This document shows positions 8,310 to 17,318 of a stretch of DNA of 64,000 bases, one piece after another. Positions within the stretch are counted from its first letter, which is position 1. Every line of letters starts with the position of its first letter. The stretch comes from Clostridiales bacterium (GTDB lineage Bacteria; Bacillota; Clostridia; Oscillospirales; Oscillospiraceae), in NCBI GenBank assembly GCA_029268065.1, contig JAJUHC010000014.1, positions 1 through 64,000 of the forward strand, written 5' to 3'. The translations under genes were made by a program, and so were the position numbers. The notes beneath the pieces are model-generated. The model saw only the letters and a program-made list of their open reading frames with translations, searched no databases and was not told where the DNA came from.

Positions 8310-8758
8310 GACTCAGATTCAGCAAGCGCGATACAGTAACGGAGAGTAAATATAATGTCAAAACGGGGTCGTCTTCCATGGCGGTCCCGTTCTGACTTGG
8401 ATACAGGCAAGGCAAGGCAAAAAATCGGGTCATTTTTGATGATGCTCCGTCATATATATGTTGTTGTGTGTCCTTTTCAAGCCGACGCAAAAAAATCCGC
8501 AGGTAATTTTGTCAAGCCCTTACGATTCGACAAATTATACTGCACGAATGATTTATAATTCGCAATGTACTTCCAAATATTAGAAAACTGCGGATAATAA
8601 TATCAATAGTTTTTGTTTCGGCCGCGGATTTTATTTTTTTAAAGCAGGAATAAGCCTTGCTTGTCATATTTATTTTTTTTTACACATTAAATGTAAAATT
8701 TTAACAATAATGAATATAATGGGATGAAGCTTTCTTTAAAATCTTTTGAACTGCAGGG
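8310..8758. other. AT-rich intergenic region before the glycan locus
   Basis: About 450 bp without a convincing gene. An imperfect 11-bp inverted repeat (8357-8367 and 8386-8396, one mismatch) could form a hairpin, but no T-run follows. A TATAAT element at 8715-8720 is the best promoter candidate for the glycan operon; its -35 (around 8692) is poor. The low-GC stretch from about 8540 contrasts with the flanks. Confidence 0.4.
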
Positions 8759-9886
8759 ATGATGACTTTGAGCGAAACGAAAAGGATATATCTTTCCTCT
8801 CCTACGATGAGCGGCAGCGAGATGAAATTTATCGAGGAAGCGTTTGAAACGAACTGGGTAGCTCCGCTCGGAAAAAACGTGGATGAGTTCGAGAAGGAGA
8901 TGGCGGAGTATGTCGGCGCTTCTCATGCCGTCGCCCTGAGCTCGGGGACCGCAGCCCTGCACCTTGCCGTCAAGCTGGCAAATGTGCGGCGCGGGGACGT
9001 CGTGCTCTGCTCTGACCTGACCTTTTCGGCTACTGTGAACCCCATTTCGTACGAGGGCGGCGTGCAGGTTTTTATTGACAGCGAGCCGGAAACCTGGAAC
9101 ATGGACCCGGAAGCCCTGCGGGAAGCATTTAGAAAATATCCGCGCGCAAAGGCGGTCGTGGTTGTCAATCTCTACGGAACACCTGCAAGGCTCGAGGTGA
9201 TAAAGGAAATATGCAAAGAGCACGGCGTGCCCCTGATTGAAGACGCCGCCGAATCTCTCGGAGCGACTCACATGGGCAGACAGACCGGCGCCATCGGCGA
9301 TTACGGGGTGTTCAGCTTCAACGGAAATAAAATTATAACGACCTCGGGCGGCGGCATGCTGGTGACCGACGACGCTGAGGCCGCAAAAACGGCGCGTTTC
9401 TGGGCGACCCAGTCACGCGAGCCATTTCCATGGTATGAGCATAAGGAGCTGGGCTACAACTACCGGATGAGCAATGTCGTCGCAGGGATAGGCAGGGGAC
9501 AGCTATTGCATCTTGACGAGCACAAGGCAAAAAAGAAGCTGATCTACGAGCGCTATAAATCGGCTTTATCCGACCTGCCTCTCAGCATGAATCCGCACCT
9601 GCCTGAATCGGAACCAAATTTCTGGCTCTCCTGCGTCCTTCTGGATGAAGGCTGTTCCGTAAAGCCTATGGACATCATAAATATGCTTGGGAAAAACAAC
9701 ATTGAAGCGCGTCCGATCTGGAAACCCATGCATATGCAGCCGCTTTACAGAGAAAACGATTTTATAAGCGCAGGCGGAGACTTGAGCGGAGAAATATTCA
9801 AAAGAGGGGTCTGCCTCCCGAGCGACATAAAGATGACGGAGGAGGAAGCCGCGAAAGTCATATCTCTGATACGCAGTAATTTCTGA
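8759..9886 (+). CDS. DegT/DnrJ/EryC1/StrS-family sugar aminotransferase (PglE/EpsN-like)
   Basis: A 375-residue PLP-dependent aminotransferase acting on nucleotide-linked keto-sugars. The PLP lysine is in FSFNGNKIITTSGGGM, and HAVALSSGTAALHLA and EDAAESLGATHMGRQTG are typical of UDP-4-amino-sugar aminotransferases such as PglE and EpsN. A PglC/EpsL-like transferase follows directly, and a PglD-like acetyltransferase lies a few genes on, so a bacillosamine-type amino sugar is the likely product. The UDP-GlcNAc 4,6-dehydratase needed for this is not in the window. Two ATGs (8759, 8762) and a TTG (8768) are possible starts after the CAGGG site. Confidence 0.88.
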   Translation: MMTLSETKRIYLSSPTMSGSEMKFIEEAFETNWVAPLGKNVDEFEKEMAEYVGASHAVALSSGTAALHLAVKLANVRRGDVVLCSDLTFSATVNPISYEGGVQVFIDSEPETWNMDPEALREAFRKYPRAKAVVVVNLYGTPARLEVIKEICKEHGVPLIEDAAESLGATHMGRQTGAIGDYGVFSFNGNKIITTSGGGMLVTDDAEAAKTARFWATQSREPFPWYEHKELGYNYRMSNVVAGIGRGQLLHLDEHKAKKKLIYERYKSALSDLPLSMNPHLPESEPNFWLSCVLLDEGCSVKPMDIINMLGKNNIEARPIWKPMHMQPLYRENDFISAGGDLSGEIFKRGVCLPSDIKMTEEEAAKVISLIRSNF

Positions 9887-9905
9887 TTGAAAAGGAAAAT
9901 TGTCT

Positions 9906-10691
9906 ATGGCAGAAACGCAAAGCCCCCGCGGTGCGGTACTGGTTCAGGAAGGCCGGCCTGAAGACACAAACATTCCCGTCCCCAAAAACAGCCTCTATTC
10001 AAGATACATAAAGCGCCTGCTCGACCTGCTTTTGGCGACCTTGGGGCTGATGGCCGCAAGTCCCATCATGCTGGTAATAGCGATACTGGAGCTCGTATTC
10101 CACGGACGACCCATTCTTTATTCAAGCGAAAGGCCGGGAAAGGACGAAAAGCTCTTCAGGATTTATAAGTTCAGGTCGATGACGAACGAGCGCGGCGAAG
10201 ACGGCGAGCTGCTCCCAGAGTGGAAGCGCCTCACCCGTTTCGGAAGATTTCTGAGGAGCATGTCCCTCGATGAGCTGCCGAGCCTTATAAACATAATAAA
10301 GGGCGACATGTCAATCATCGGCCCGAGACCCCTTCTTTCAGAATACATAGGGCTTTATCCCCCGAGATACAGGTGCAGGCATTTGATTAGACCCGGTCTC
10401 GAGCTGGCGCCGCCGGCGGGCAGATACCATTTTCTCACATGGAGAGAGCAGTTTGAAAACGATGTTTATTATTTGGAAAATCTAAGCTTCCTGCTGGATG
10501 TAAAGCAGTTTCTGATGGTGGCGCGCATGACCCTGGCGCGCAAAAAAAACGGAGTCCGGGCCGAGGACACCAGACTGAAGTATGACGGGACTAATCTGGA
10601 CGACACCGGAAGCAAGGCGGAGCCTTCAAGCCCGTTTGGCGAGACGGCAGGATTTTCGGACGAAAATGAGCGGGACAGAATGGTGAGTTGA
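9906..10691 (+). CDS. Polyprenyl-phosphate sugar-phosphate transferase (PglC/EpsL-like)
   Basis: A 261-residue initiating transferase that moves a sugar phosphate from a UDP-sugar to undecaprenyl phosphate at the inner face of the membrane. A hydrophobic re-entrant helix (about residues 37-60) precedes the catalytic block YKFRSM and DELPSLINIIKGDMS, then IIGPRPLL. The segment normally reading TGWAQVNGRN after RPG(L/I) is here ELAPPAGRY, although the following TW-EQFENDVYYLENLSF region is intact. An acidic tail of about 40 residues follows. ATG 9906 follows an AAGGAAA site; an upstream in-frame TTG (9900) is less likely. Confidence 0.9.
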   Translation: MAETQSPRGAVLVQEGRPEDTNIPVPKNSLYSRYIKRLLDLLLATLGLMAASPIMLVIAILELVFHGRPILYSSERPGKDEKLFRIYKFRSMTNERGEDGELLPEWKRLTRFGRFLRSMSLDELPSLINIIKGDMSIIGPRPLLSEYIGLYPPRYRCRHLIRPGLELAPPAGRYHFLTWREQFENDVYYLENLSFLLDVKQFLMVARMTLARKKNGVRAEDTRLKYDGTNLDDTGSKAEPSSPFGETAGFSDENERDRMVS

Positions 10692-10692
10692 G

Positions 10693-11583
10693 ATGAGAAT
10701 AATGATCGAAGCCTGCGGCTGCCTTGCCTGCGGGGCCACCATCAAGGCAATCAGAGAGGCGGGGCACGTCTCGGTGGCTACCGACGCGAGCGGGGACGCG
10801 GTGGGCAGATGGCTTGCGGACGAATTTTATACCGTGCCCCTTGCACGGGATGCCGGATTTTTGGATTTTATGAGGACGTTTGCCGTCGAGAAAAGAGTGG
10901 ATATCGTGATACCGTCCCTCGACGAAGCGCTCCTGAAATGGGCGGAACTAAAGCCTGAGCTCGGAAAAAAAGGGGTCAGCGTAATGCAGTCGGAAAAGGC
11001 GTCCGTTGAGATATGCCTCGACAAGTGGAGGCTCTACGGGTTTTTCAAGGAGAGGGGCATACCGACGCCAAAAACGAGCCTAACGCAGGAGTACCCGCTG
11101 GTAAAGCCGAGAGCGGGGCGCGGCGGTCAGGGAGTGATGGTCACGGATGAGCCGGTCGATATGGAGGGCATGATCTCGCAGGAGCTGCTGGAGGGAACGG
11201 AGTACACGGTGGACGTTTTCTGCAACTCCGAATCCGAGCCCGTATACATAGTTCCGAGAGTCAGAATGGGGGTTAAGGACGGAAAATCCACAGCCGGCAT
11301 CGTCGAGGACAAGCCGGAAATTGAAAAATGGGTGGAAATAATCTGTTCCGAGATACCTTTTACGGGACCCCTGAACATCCAGTGCTTTGACACAGCGGGG
11401 GGGGTCAAATTTACGGAAATAAATCCGCGCTTCGGGGGCGGCAGCGCGCTCGGAATGGCGGCGACTGAAAACTGGATACCCCTCATAGTCGACACGGCAA
11501 GGCAAATACCGGTGTACCCGACGAAAACCATCAAATACGGATTGAAAATGGGGCGCTACTATGCTGAAGTATTTGGCTACTAA
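10693..11583 (+). CDS. ATP-grasp family ligase
   Basis: A 296-residue ATP-grasp protein. An N-terminal Rossmann-like part (MRIMIEACG) is followed by a grasp domain with the ATP lysine segment LVKPRAGRGGQGV and the metal-binding end FTEINPRFGGGS. This pattern is closest to carbamoyl-phosphate-synthase-like and PylC-like ligases, which join a carboxylate to an amine through an acyl phosphate. In this locus a likely role is adding an amino acid or other carboxylate to an amino sugar, but the substrates cannot be read from the sequence. The next gene overlaps its 3' end. Confidence 0.82.
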   Translation: MRIMIEACGCLACGATIKAIREAGHVSVATDASGDAVGRWLADEFYTVPLARDAGFLDFMRTFAVEKRVDIVIPSLDEALLKWAELKPELGKKGVSVMQSEKASVEICLDKWRLYGFFKERGIPTPKTSLTQEYPLVKPRAGRGGQGVMVTDEPVDMEGMISQELLEGTEYTVDVFCNSESEPVYIVPRVRMGVKDGKSTAGIVEDKPEIEKWVEIICSEIPFTGPLNIQCFDTAGGVKFTEINPRFGGGSALGMAATENWIPLIVDTARQIPVYPTKTIKYGLKMGRYYAEVFGY

Positions 11584-12265
11584 CTTTGGACGTAATGAGA
11601 TCGAGGCGATAGGCTTCGATTTGGACGGCACGCTTTACGACGAGTTTGAATTCATTTCACAGTTATACGCTCAGCTTTCAAAGAAAATTTCCGTGCTCAC
11701 CGGCCTGAGCGAAAGGTACGTTTTCAAAGAGCTTTCGGAGGAGTGGCTCAAATCAGGAAACAACGCAAGCATTTTTCAGGACTTTCTGAGGAAGATAGGC
11801 TTTCGCGGCGATATTGAGAGCGTGGTGTCAATGTGCGTGACGGCTTACCGCGAATTCTCGCCGAAGCTGAGGCTGTCCCCGAGAATGGAGTTCGTGCTGG
11901 AACAGCTCGCGGACCAGGGATATAAGCTCTTCCTCGTAAGCGACGGAAACTGCAGGCTGCAGCGGAAAAAGATCGAATCTTTGGGGCTTTACCGCTTTTT
12001 CGCGCCCGAGAACATTGCGATTACCGGATACTACGGGCTCGATTATCAAAAACCCTCGGTAAAGATTATCTCCAATGTCAAAGTACTTCGGGATATTTCC
12101 GAACCGGGGCGCGTGCTCTATGCCGGAGACAGGGCTCAGGATATGGAATTCGCGCTTAACGCGGGCTTCATGTTCCTTAATATGAGGAACGCCGTGTGCG
12201 GCGAGTTTTTAAAGAAGGAGCAGACAGATGAATGTGCTTGTATTTGCGCCGCATCCGGACGATGA
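11561..12265 (+). CDS. HAD-superfamily hydrolase
   Basis: A 234-residue haloacid-dehalogenase-type phosphatase. Motif I is FDLDGTLYD, motif II is near LVSDGN, and motif III/IV is VLYAGDRAQDMEFA. The helical cap sits between motifs I and II (type I). It overlaps the ATP-grasp gene by 23 bases and the next gene by 38, so the three are translated together. It probably dephosphorylates a sugar phosphate or similar intermediate of the glycan pathway. Confidence 0.85.
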   Translation: MLKYLATNFGRNEIEAIGFDLDGTLYDEFEFISQLYAQLSKKISVLTGLSERYVFKELSEEWLKSGNNASIFQDFLRKIGFRGDIESVVSMCVTAYREFSPKLRLSPRMEFVLEQLADQGYKLFLVSDGNCRLQRKKIESLGLYRFFAPENIAITGYYGLDYQKPSVKIISNVKVLRDISEPGRVLYAGDRAQDMEFALNAGFMFLNMRNAVCGEFLKKEQTDECACICAASGR

Positions 12266-12956
12266 AATAATCGGCTGCGGAGGAACGATAGCGAGACATG
12301 TAGCAGAGGGCGACAACGTCTGGGTGTGCGTCGTAACGCGCGGGAGGCCGCCGGTGTTTTGCCATCCGCCTGAAATGTATGAGAAGCTGCCTCATGACCT
12401 TTATGAGGAAATCGAAAAGTCGCATGCCGTATTGGGAATAAAGGAAACCTTTTACCTGCAGTTTCCCGCCTCCATGCTGGAAACCGTGCCGCGCTACGAG
12501 CTGAACGAAAGAATAGGCGAAATAATCGAAAGGACCGAGCCCGAGGTTATTTACATGCCGCACTTCGGGGATATGCAGAAGGATCATTACATAACGGCTG
12601 ACGCAATCATGGTGGCGGTCAGACCGAAGGGAAAGCATGTGGTGAGAAGCGTTTATGCCTATGAAACGCTCTCCGAAACCGAGTGGAGCATCCCTCACGC
12701 CTCGAACACCTTCATTCCGAACGTTTTCATCGACGTCAGCCTCTTTATGGAAACGAAGCTCAGGGCCATGTTCTGTTATGGCTCGCAGCTCGGCGGCTTT
12801 CCGAACCCGCGCTCGATAGAGGCCATGATATCGCTTGCGAAGTACAGGGGCTCGACCATGTGCTCAATGGCCGCGGAGGCCTTCATGCTGATAAGGGAGT
12901 ACAGGCGTCTCGGAGATGGCGGAGCGGCGGGCGGGGACAGTCCCGGGTCAAAATAA
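12228..12956 (+). CDS. PIG-L/LmbE-family deacetylase
   Basis: A 242-residue zinc-dependent N-deacetylase of the PIG-L (LmbE, BshB, MshB) family. The metal site HPDDE is at residues 9-13, followed by IIGCGGTIARH, and PHFGDMQKDHYITADA carries the downstream histidines. It starts at ATG 12228 with an AAGGAG site inside the end of the HAD gene. It probably exposes an amine on an N-acetylated sugar so that another acyl group, perhaps the one activated by the downstream ligase and ACP, can be attached. That link is inference. Confidence 0.9.
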   Translation: MNVLVFAPHPDDEIIGCGGTIARHVAEGDNVWVCVVTRGRPPVFCHPPEMYEKLPHDLYEEIEKSHAVLGIKETFYLQFPASMLETVPRYELNERIGEIIERTEPEVIYMPHFGDMQKDHYITADAIMVAVRPKGKHVVRSVYAYETLSETEWSIPHASNTFIPNVFIDVSLFMETKLRAMFCYGSQLGGFPNPRSIEAMISLAKYRGSTMCSMAAEAFMLIREYRRLGDGGAAGGDSPGSK

Positions 12957-12975
12957 GGAAAAGCGGGCGGAGAGT

Positions 12976-13608
12976 ATGAAGAAGATATACATAGTCGGAG
13001 CGGGAGGATTCGGGCGCGAGCTGCTCCAATGGATTAAGGACATCAACGAGGCAAAGCCGAGGTGGGAGATCGGAGGCTTCCTGGACGACGATCCGGACGC
13101 CCTGAAGAGCTGTGTCTGCGACTACAAGGTAGTCGGAAGCGTGTCCGGCTGGCGGCCGTCCGAAGACGAGGAATTCGCGCTGGCGCTGGCGAATCCACGG
13201 GCAAAGGAAAAAGTGACGGCGTCCATGAAGGCTAAAGGCGCGGTTTTCGCCTCTGTCATACATCCCACGGCCATGCTGACAAGCTTCAGCGGCTACGGGG
13301 AAGGGCTCGTGATGTTCCCGTATTCAAAGCTCTCGGTCAATTCCAGAGCCGGCGATTTCGTGACCATACTTTCTTCCGGCATAGGGCATGACGTAGAGAT
13401 AGGAGATTATACCACAATCAGCGGGGCCTGCAGCATTTTAAGAAACGTAAAAATCGGAAGGCGCGTGTTTCTGGCGGCCAACGCGGCGGTCGCGAACGGC
13501 GTTACTATCGGAGACGATGCCTATATAGGTCTCGGGAGCATAATAATAAAAGACGTGCAGGCGGGGCAAAAAACCTTCGGTAGTCCGGCAAGGGTTCTTC
13601 CCTCCTGA
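12976..13608 (+). CDS. PglD-like sugar O/N-acyltransferase
   Basis: A 210-residue left-handed beta-helix acyltransferase of the PglD/NeuD type. The N-terminal Rossmann-like region (KKIYIVGAGGFGRELLQW) binds the nucleotide sugar, and the hexapeptide repeats start near residue 90. The catalytic histidine candidate is in SGIGHDVEIGDYTTI. With the upstream PglE-like aminotransferase it could make an N-acetylated UDP-bacillosamine-type sugar. ATG 12976 has a GGGCGGAG site. The sequence upstream in the same frame overlaps the PIG-L gene but has no good start. Confidence 0.9.
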   Translation: MKKIYIVGAGGFGRELLQWIKDINEAKPRWEIGGFLDDDPDALKSCVCDYKVVGSVSGWRPSEDEEFALALANPRAKEKVTASMKAKGAVFASVIHPTAMLTSFSGYGEGLVMFPYSKLSVNSRAGDFVTILSSGIGHDVEIGDYTTISGACSILRNVKIGRRVFLAANAAVANGVTIGDDAYIGLGSIIIKDVQAGQKTFGSPARVLPS

Positions 13609-13626
13609 GGCGCAGCGGGAGATCAG

Positions 13627-15183
13627 ATGGAGAGAATAGCAGATTTGTTTTATTCAAGCGCGGAAAAGCACCCTCAGAAAACGGCGATATGGTGTGAGGA
13701 TGCGGCGCTTACATATTCCGAGCTCGCGGCCCTCGCAGCAAGATATTCAAACTTTTTGCTGAAAAATGGGGTGTCGTACGGCGACCATATCGGTATCCCG
13801 ATGAACAACAGCGTGGAGTCCGCGGCGCTGATGATTGCGGCGGCGGATATAGGCGCGGCCCTCGTGCCGATAAATCCCACGCTGCCTTATTCCGCCATTA
13901 AAGCCGCGTTTGCAAGCGGAGACGTAAGGCATATAATCGCAAGACGGTCGTTCTATGAGGAGAGCGAAAAAAACGGGGAACTCGCGTCCGGCGGCGCAAG
14001 GATCTGCCTTGACGGGGAATTCGAAGGGACGGTTTCGATCCGCCGAGCGGCGGAGGAGTCTTGCTCAAGGCCTGAAACAGATGTAACGGGCAGCGAAAGG
14101 CTGATCCTCACGATGACCTCCGGCTCCACCGGCGCTCCGAAGCCAATCGAGCTCACGCAGGAGAACAAGCTGCTGCGCGCGAAGGCTCACATAAGGCTTT
14201 ACGGCATAACTGAAAGCGACAGGGTACTCGCCGCTACGCCGCTTTATCATTCACTTGCCGAGCGGCTGGTAATTATGCCTCTTCTGATAGGCGCAAGCTC
14301 CGTGCTGCTGCCGAGGTTCACCCCCCAGCTCTGGCTGAAATGCGTGGAGCAGCGTAAGGTCACTTTTACGATAGCCGTCTCGGCCCAGCTCAGCCAGATA
14401 GCGCAGCTGCTTTCGAGTCCCTTCGCTCCGGAAACAGGCAGCCTGCGATGCGTCGTATCGTCCTCTGCTCTGCTTGAGGCGCATGTGAGAAACGAGCTCA
14501 TAGATAAGCTGCGCTGCGACTTTCACGAGATGTACGGCACCTCGGAGACGTCGACCGCAACAAGCATCAACTTCAGGGAAGCGCTCTGCAAAAGGCAGTC
14601 CGTGGGGCGGGCGCTGCCTGAAGCCGAGATAAGAATACTCGATGACGACGGCAGGCCTTTAAGGAGCGGCGAAACGGGAGAGATAGCGGTAAAAAGCTCC
14701 CTGATGTGCAGCGGATACTATAAGATGCCCGAAGCAATGGAAGCCGCGAAGGCGGACGGCTTCTTCCGCACGGGGGACATGGGATTTCTGGACGAGGACG
14801 GTTATCTTTTCTTCTGCGGCAGAAAAAAGGAGATAATCATAACCGGCGGAATAAACGTATATCCGCAGGATGTGGAAAACTGCGTCCGTGAACTGCCGGA
14901 AGTGCGGGAATGCGCGGCTTTTTCCTATCCGGACGAGAGACTCGGGGAGGTAGTCGCGCTTGCGGTTGTGGCCGAGGAGGGCAGGACCCTTAAGAAGCGG
15001 GCGATACAGGTGCAGTGCGCAAAAAATCTTGCGGACTTCCAGCAGCCTCACAAGATATTTTTTCTTCCCGAGCTCCCCAAAAATCCGATGGGCAAGCTCG
15101 TAAAATCGAAGCTGCTCGAAGCGGTGAGGCTTTATTGCGAGGATGCGCCGGAAATATTCGAAAAGGGGGCCGAGCGTTCATGA
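13627..15183 (+). CDS. Acyl/aryl adenylate-forming ligase (AMP-binding)
   Basis: A 518-residue class I adenylate-forming enzyme. Core motifs are present: the P-loop MTSGSTGAPKP near residue 160, the Y-GTSET segment, FRTGDMGFLDEDGYLFFCGR, and the C-terminal hinge with IIITGGINVYPQDVE and GKLVKSKL (catalytic lysine). Its stop overlaps the start of an acyl carrier protein gene by four bases, so it most likely loads a carboxylic acid onto that ACP rather than CoA. This pairing in a glycan locus suggests acyl modification of an amino sugar. The acid is not predictable here. Confidence 0.9.
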   Translation: MERIADLFYSSAEKHPQKTAIWCEDAALTYSELAALAARYSNFLLKNGVSYGDHIGIPMNNSVESAALMIAAADIGAALVPINPTLPYSAIKAAFASGDVRHIIARRSFYEESEKNGELASGGARICLDGEFEGTVSIRRAAEESCSRPETDVTGSERLILTMTSGSTGAPKPIELTQENKLLRAKAHIRLYGITESDRVLAATPLYHSLAERLVIMPLLIGASSVLLPRFTPQLWLKCVEQRKVTFTIAVSAQLSQIAQLLSSPFAPETGSLRCVVSSSALLEAHVRNELIDKLRCDFHEMYGTSETSTATSINFREALCKRQSVGRALPEAEIRILDDDGRPLRSGETGEIAVKSSLMCSGYYKMPEAMEAAKADGFFRTGDMGFLDEDGYLFFCGRKKEIIITGGINVYPQDVENCVRELPEVRECAAFSYPDERLGEVVALAVVAEEGRTLKKRAIQVQCAKNLADFQQPHKIFFLPELPKNPMGKLVKSKLLEAVRLYCEDAPEIFEKGAERS

Positions 15184-15437
15184 AATCTGTAAGGGAATTC
15201 GTTCTTGACTACCTTCAAAAGGAATATTCCTTCCCCGAGGGGGCGGATGCGGACTCCATAAACTACATTGAGAACGGCTATGCGGACTCGATAGGACTTT
15301 TGAAATTCGTCGTGGAGCTCGAAGAGGAGTTCGGAATAGAATTCACGGACGAGGAACTCTCGTCGCCCGGTTTTAAAGTGACGGGAGAGCTTATAAAGCT
15401 TGTTGAAAAGAAGGCAAAACTAAATGAAGATTCCTGA
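15180..15437 (+). CDS. Acyl carrier protein
   Basis: An 85-residue ACP. The phosphopantetheine serine is in [13 protein letters not shown], with DSI in place of the commoner DSL. The helix after it ([17 protein letters not shown]) is acidic, as in the family. It begins inside the ligase stop codon (ATGA) and overlaps the DAHP synthase start by 14 bases. Dedicated ACPs beside a lone adenylate ligase usually serve one acyl-transfer pathway; the acyltransferase may be the PglD-like protein or an unrecognised gene nearby. Confidence 0.9.
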   Translation: MKSVREFVLDYLQKEYSFPEGADADSINYIENGYADSIGLLKFVVELEEEFGIEFTDEELSSPGFKVTGELIKLVEKKAKLNEDS

Positions 15438-16287
15438 ACTTGCGTCTCTCTATGCCCAGGATGGAAGCCGGAGGCCGAAAACGGAGATACGAATCGGCGA
15501 AACCGTCGTCGGCAGAGATTTTCTCGCCATAGCGGGGCCCTGCAGCGTCGAATCCGAGGAACAGATCCTGAACGCCGCAAGAGCGGTCAGGGAGGCCGGC
15601 GCGAATATGCTTCGGGGCGGCGCGTACAAGCCCCGAACCTCGCCTTACTCCTTTCAGGGGCTCGGCAGAATGGGCCTCAAATATCTCAAAAGGGCGGGGG
15701 CGGAAACGGGACTGCCGGTTATAACGGAAGTTATAGATACGAGGGACGTTTTCCTCATAAGCGAATACGCCGACGTCCTTCAAATCGGAGCGCGGAACAT
15801 GCAGAACTTTTCGCTGCTCGTGGAAGTCGGGAAGGTGAGTAAGCCCGTTCTTCTGAAAAGGGGGATGTATGCCACGATTGAGGAGCTTTTAAACTGCGCC
15901 GAATACATACTCAACGCCGGCAACCCGAACGTCATTCTATGCGAGCGGGGAATACGCACGTTTGAAACCTACACAAGAAACACCCTGGACCTCTCCGCCG
16001 TGGCGGCACTCAAGGGGCTTACCCATCTTCCGGTGGTGGTCGACCCTTCCCACGCCACCGGGCGCGTCGAGCTGATACGCCCGATGACCATGAGCGCCAT
16101 TATGGCCGGCTGCGACGGCTTTGAGATTGAGGTGCACCCCAGCCCCGAGGAGGCTTTGAGCGACAGGGATCAGCAGCTCAAGCCGGAGCAGTTCAGGCTG
16201 CTGATGGAGGAAGCGCGCAGAACGATCGCGTTCAGAGACGGATTAATCAGCACGCGCCCCGAGCGCAGGGTGCTTGTTCCGGTCTGA
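15424..16287 (+). CDS. aroF: 3-deoxy-7-phosphoheptulonate synthase, type I-beta (AroF-like)
   Basis: A 287-residue DAHP synthase that condenses phosphoenolpyruvate with erythrose 4-phosphate. It has the metal-site motif AGPCSVE, the [11 protein letters not shown] substrate loop (which separates DAHP synthase from KDO8P synthase) and [10 protein letters not shown]. There is no N-terminal ferredoxin-like or chorismate-mutase regulatory domain, so feedback control may be absent. It overlaps the ACP gene and sits among sugar genes rather than shikimate genes. It may supply a DAHP-derived acid or aromatic precursor for the adjacent ligase, or simply be an orphan copy. Confidence 0.9.
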   Translation: MKIPELASLYAQDGSRRPKTEIRIGETVVGRDFLAIAGPCSVESEEQILNAARAVREAGANMLRGGAYKPRTSPYSFQGLGRMGLKYLKRAGAETGLPVITEVIDTRDVFLISEYADVLQIGARNMQNFSLLVEVGKVSKPVLLKRGMYATIEELLNCAEYILNAGNPNVILCERGIRTFETYTRNTLDLSAVAALKGLTHLPVVVDPSHATGRVELIRPMTMSAIMAGCDGFEIEVHPSPEEALSDRDQQLKPEQFRLLMEEARRTIAFRDGLISTRPERRVLVPV

Positions 16288-16304
16288 ACATGAAGGCGGA
16301 AGAA

Positions 16305-17318
16305 ATGAAAAGGCTTTGCATAATAATGCCTACGCGGAACCATGCCGATTATATAAGGTATTACATCGCCTGTGTAGGCGAAGCTCTCGAAAAATACGAC
16401 GTCGACCTTATCATAGGAGACAGCAGCGACGACGGGGAGACGTTTTCGGCGGTCACTGAAAGCGGGAATCCCAACATAATTTACAAATTCTATTCCGACG
16501 ACGTATGCAGGGACGGGGAGCAGAAGGTGTATCTCATGTTTTCGGAGCTTAGGGGACGCTATGAGTACCTTTGGCTTTGCGGAGACGGTTATGTGCCCTC
16601 CCTCGGGGAAATATATCCGCTCCTTTCGGAGCTTATGGACAGGGAATACGCGGTGATTTCGATGATGGCCCCGGACAGGCCGCGCTTTCCTGACAGGTTC
16701 AAAAGCAGGGAATATCTTGACGCGGCGGAATTTTTCCGTGATTTGTACTGGCACCTGACCTATTGGGGAGCATGCTTTTTCAAAAATACGGTCGCCGGAT
16801 ACTTTGTTGAAAACAGCTGCGAAATAGGCGGCAGGAAAAGCTCCTTCGTCGTGCTTTCCGCGATTTTCCGATATATTGCCGAAAACGGCTGCCGCGCCTA
16901 CAACTGCGTCGGAAACGTATACAGCGAGAACATATACAAGGATAAGTCGACCTGGCGCCGGAAGGATTGCCTGCTTGAAATATGGGCGCGCTCCTGGTGC
17001 GATACAATAGAGGCGCTTCCGGCAATATACGACCGCGAGAAAAGGTATGTGATGAGGTCAAACGATGAAAACCTCGGGTTTTTCCGCTTTGCGCGTCTGC
17101 TCAACTGGAAGTACGAGGGCGACCTGTCGTTAAAATCAGTAAGGCAAAACAGGGAATACATTACAAGAGCGACGGGAAGGCCCCTGATATTGTTTTATCT
17201 GGCGGCGATATTTCCGAGAGCGCTCCTGAAAATCCCGAAAATGCTTTACCTTAGGATAAGGAGGCGAAAATCGGTGGCCGTACAAAGCCGATTAAGCAGG
17301 GGGACGGTGTGCAAATGA
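16305..17318 (+). CDS. Family 2-like glycosyltransferase
   Basis: A 337-residue protein whose start (RLCIIMPTRNHADYIRYYI) and following DLIIGDSSDDGETF segment match the nucleotide-binding half of GT-A family 2 enzymes. The usual DXD position appears as CGDGYVP. A basic C-terminus with a hydrophobic stretch (ILFYLAAIFPRALLKI) suggests membrane association. ATG 16305 follows a GGCGGAAG site and was preferred to ATG 16290. It probably adds one sugar to the lipid-linked repeat unit; donor and acceptor are unknown. Confidence 0.72.
   Translation: MKRLCIIMPTRNHADYIRYYIACVGEALEKYDVDLIIGDSSDDGETFSAVTESGNPNIIYKFYSDDVCRDGEQKVYLMFSELRGRYEYLWLCGDGYVPSLGEIYPLLSELMDREYAVISMMAPDRPRFPDRFKSREYLDAAEFFRDLYWHLTYWGACFFKNTVAGYFVENSCEIGGRKSSFVVLSAIFRYIAENGCRAYNCVGNVYSENIYKDKSTWRRKDCLLEIWARSWCDTIEALPAIYDREKRYVMRSNDENLGFFRFARLLNWKYEGDLSLKSVRQNREYITRATGRPLILFYLAAIFPRALLKIPKMLYLRIRRRKSVAVQSRLSRGTVCK

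Noticed and set aside
8357-8396. Terminator after the FAD oxidoreductase gene
   Set aside because: The 11-bp inverted repeat has a mismatch, a long loop and no T-run, so it was kept only as a note in the intergenic entry.
8355-8558. 67-codon plus-strand ORF before the glycan locus
   Set aside because: No clear ribosome-binding site, no recognisable product and it extends into AT-rich promoter-like DNA.
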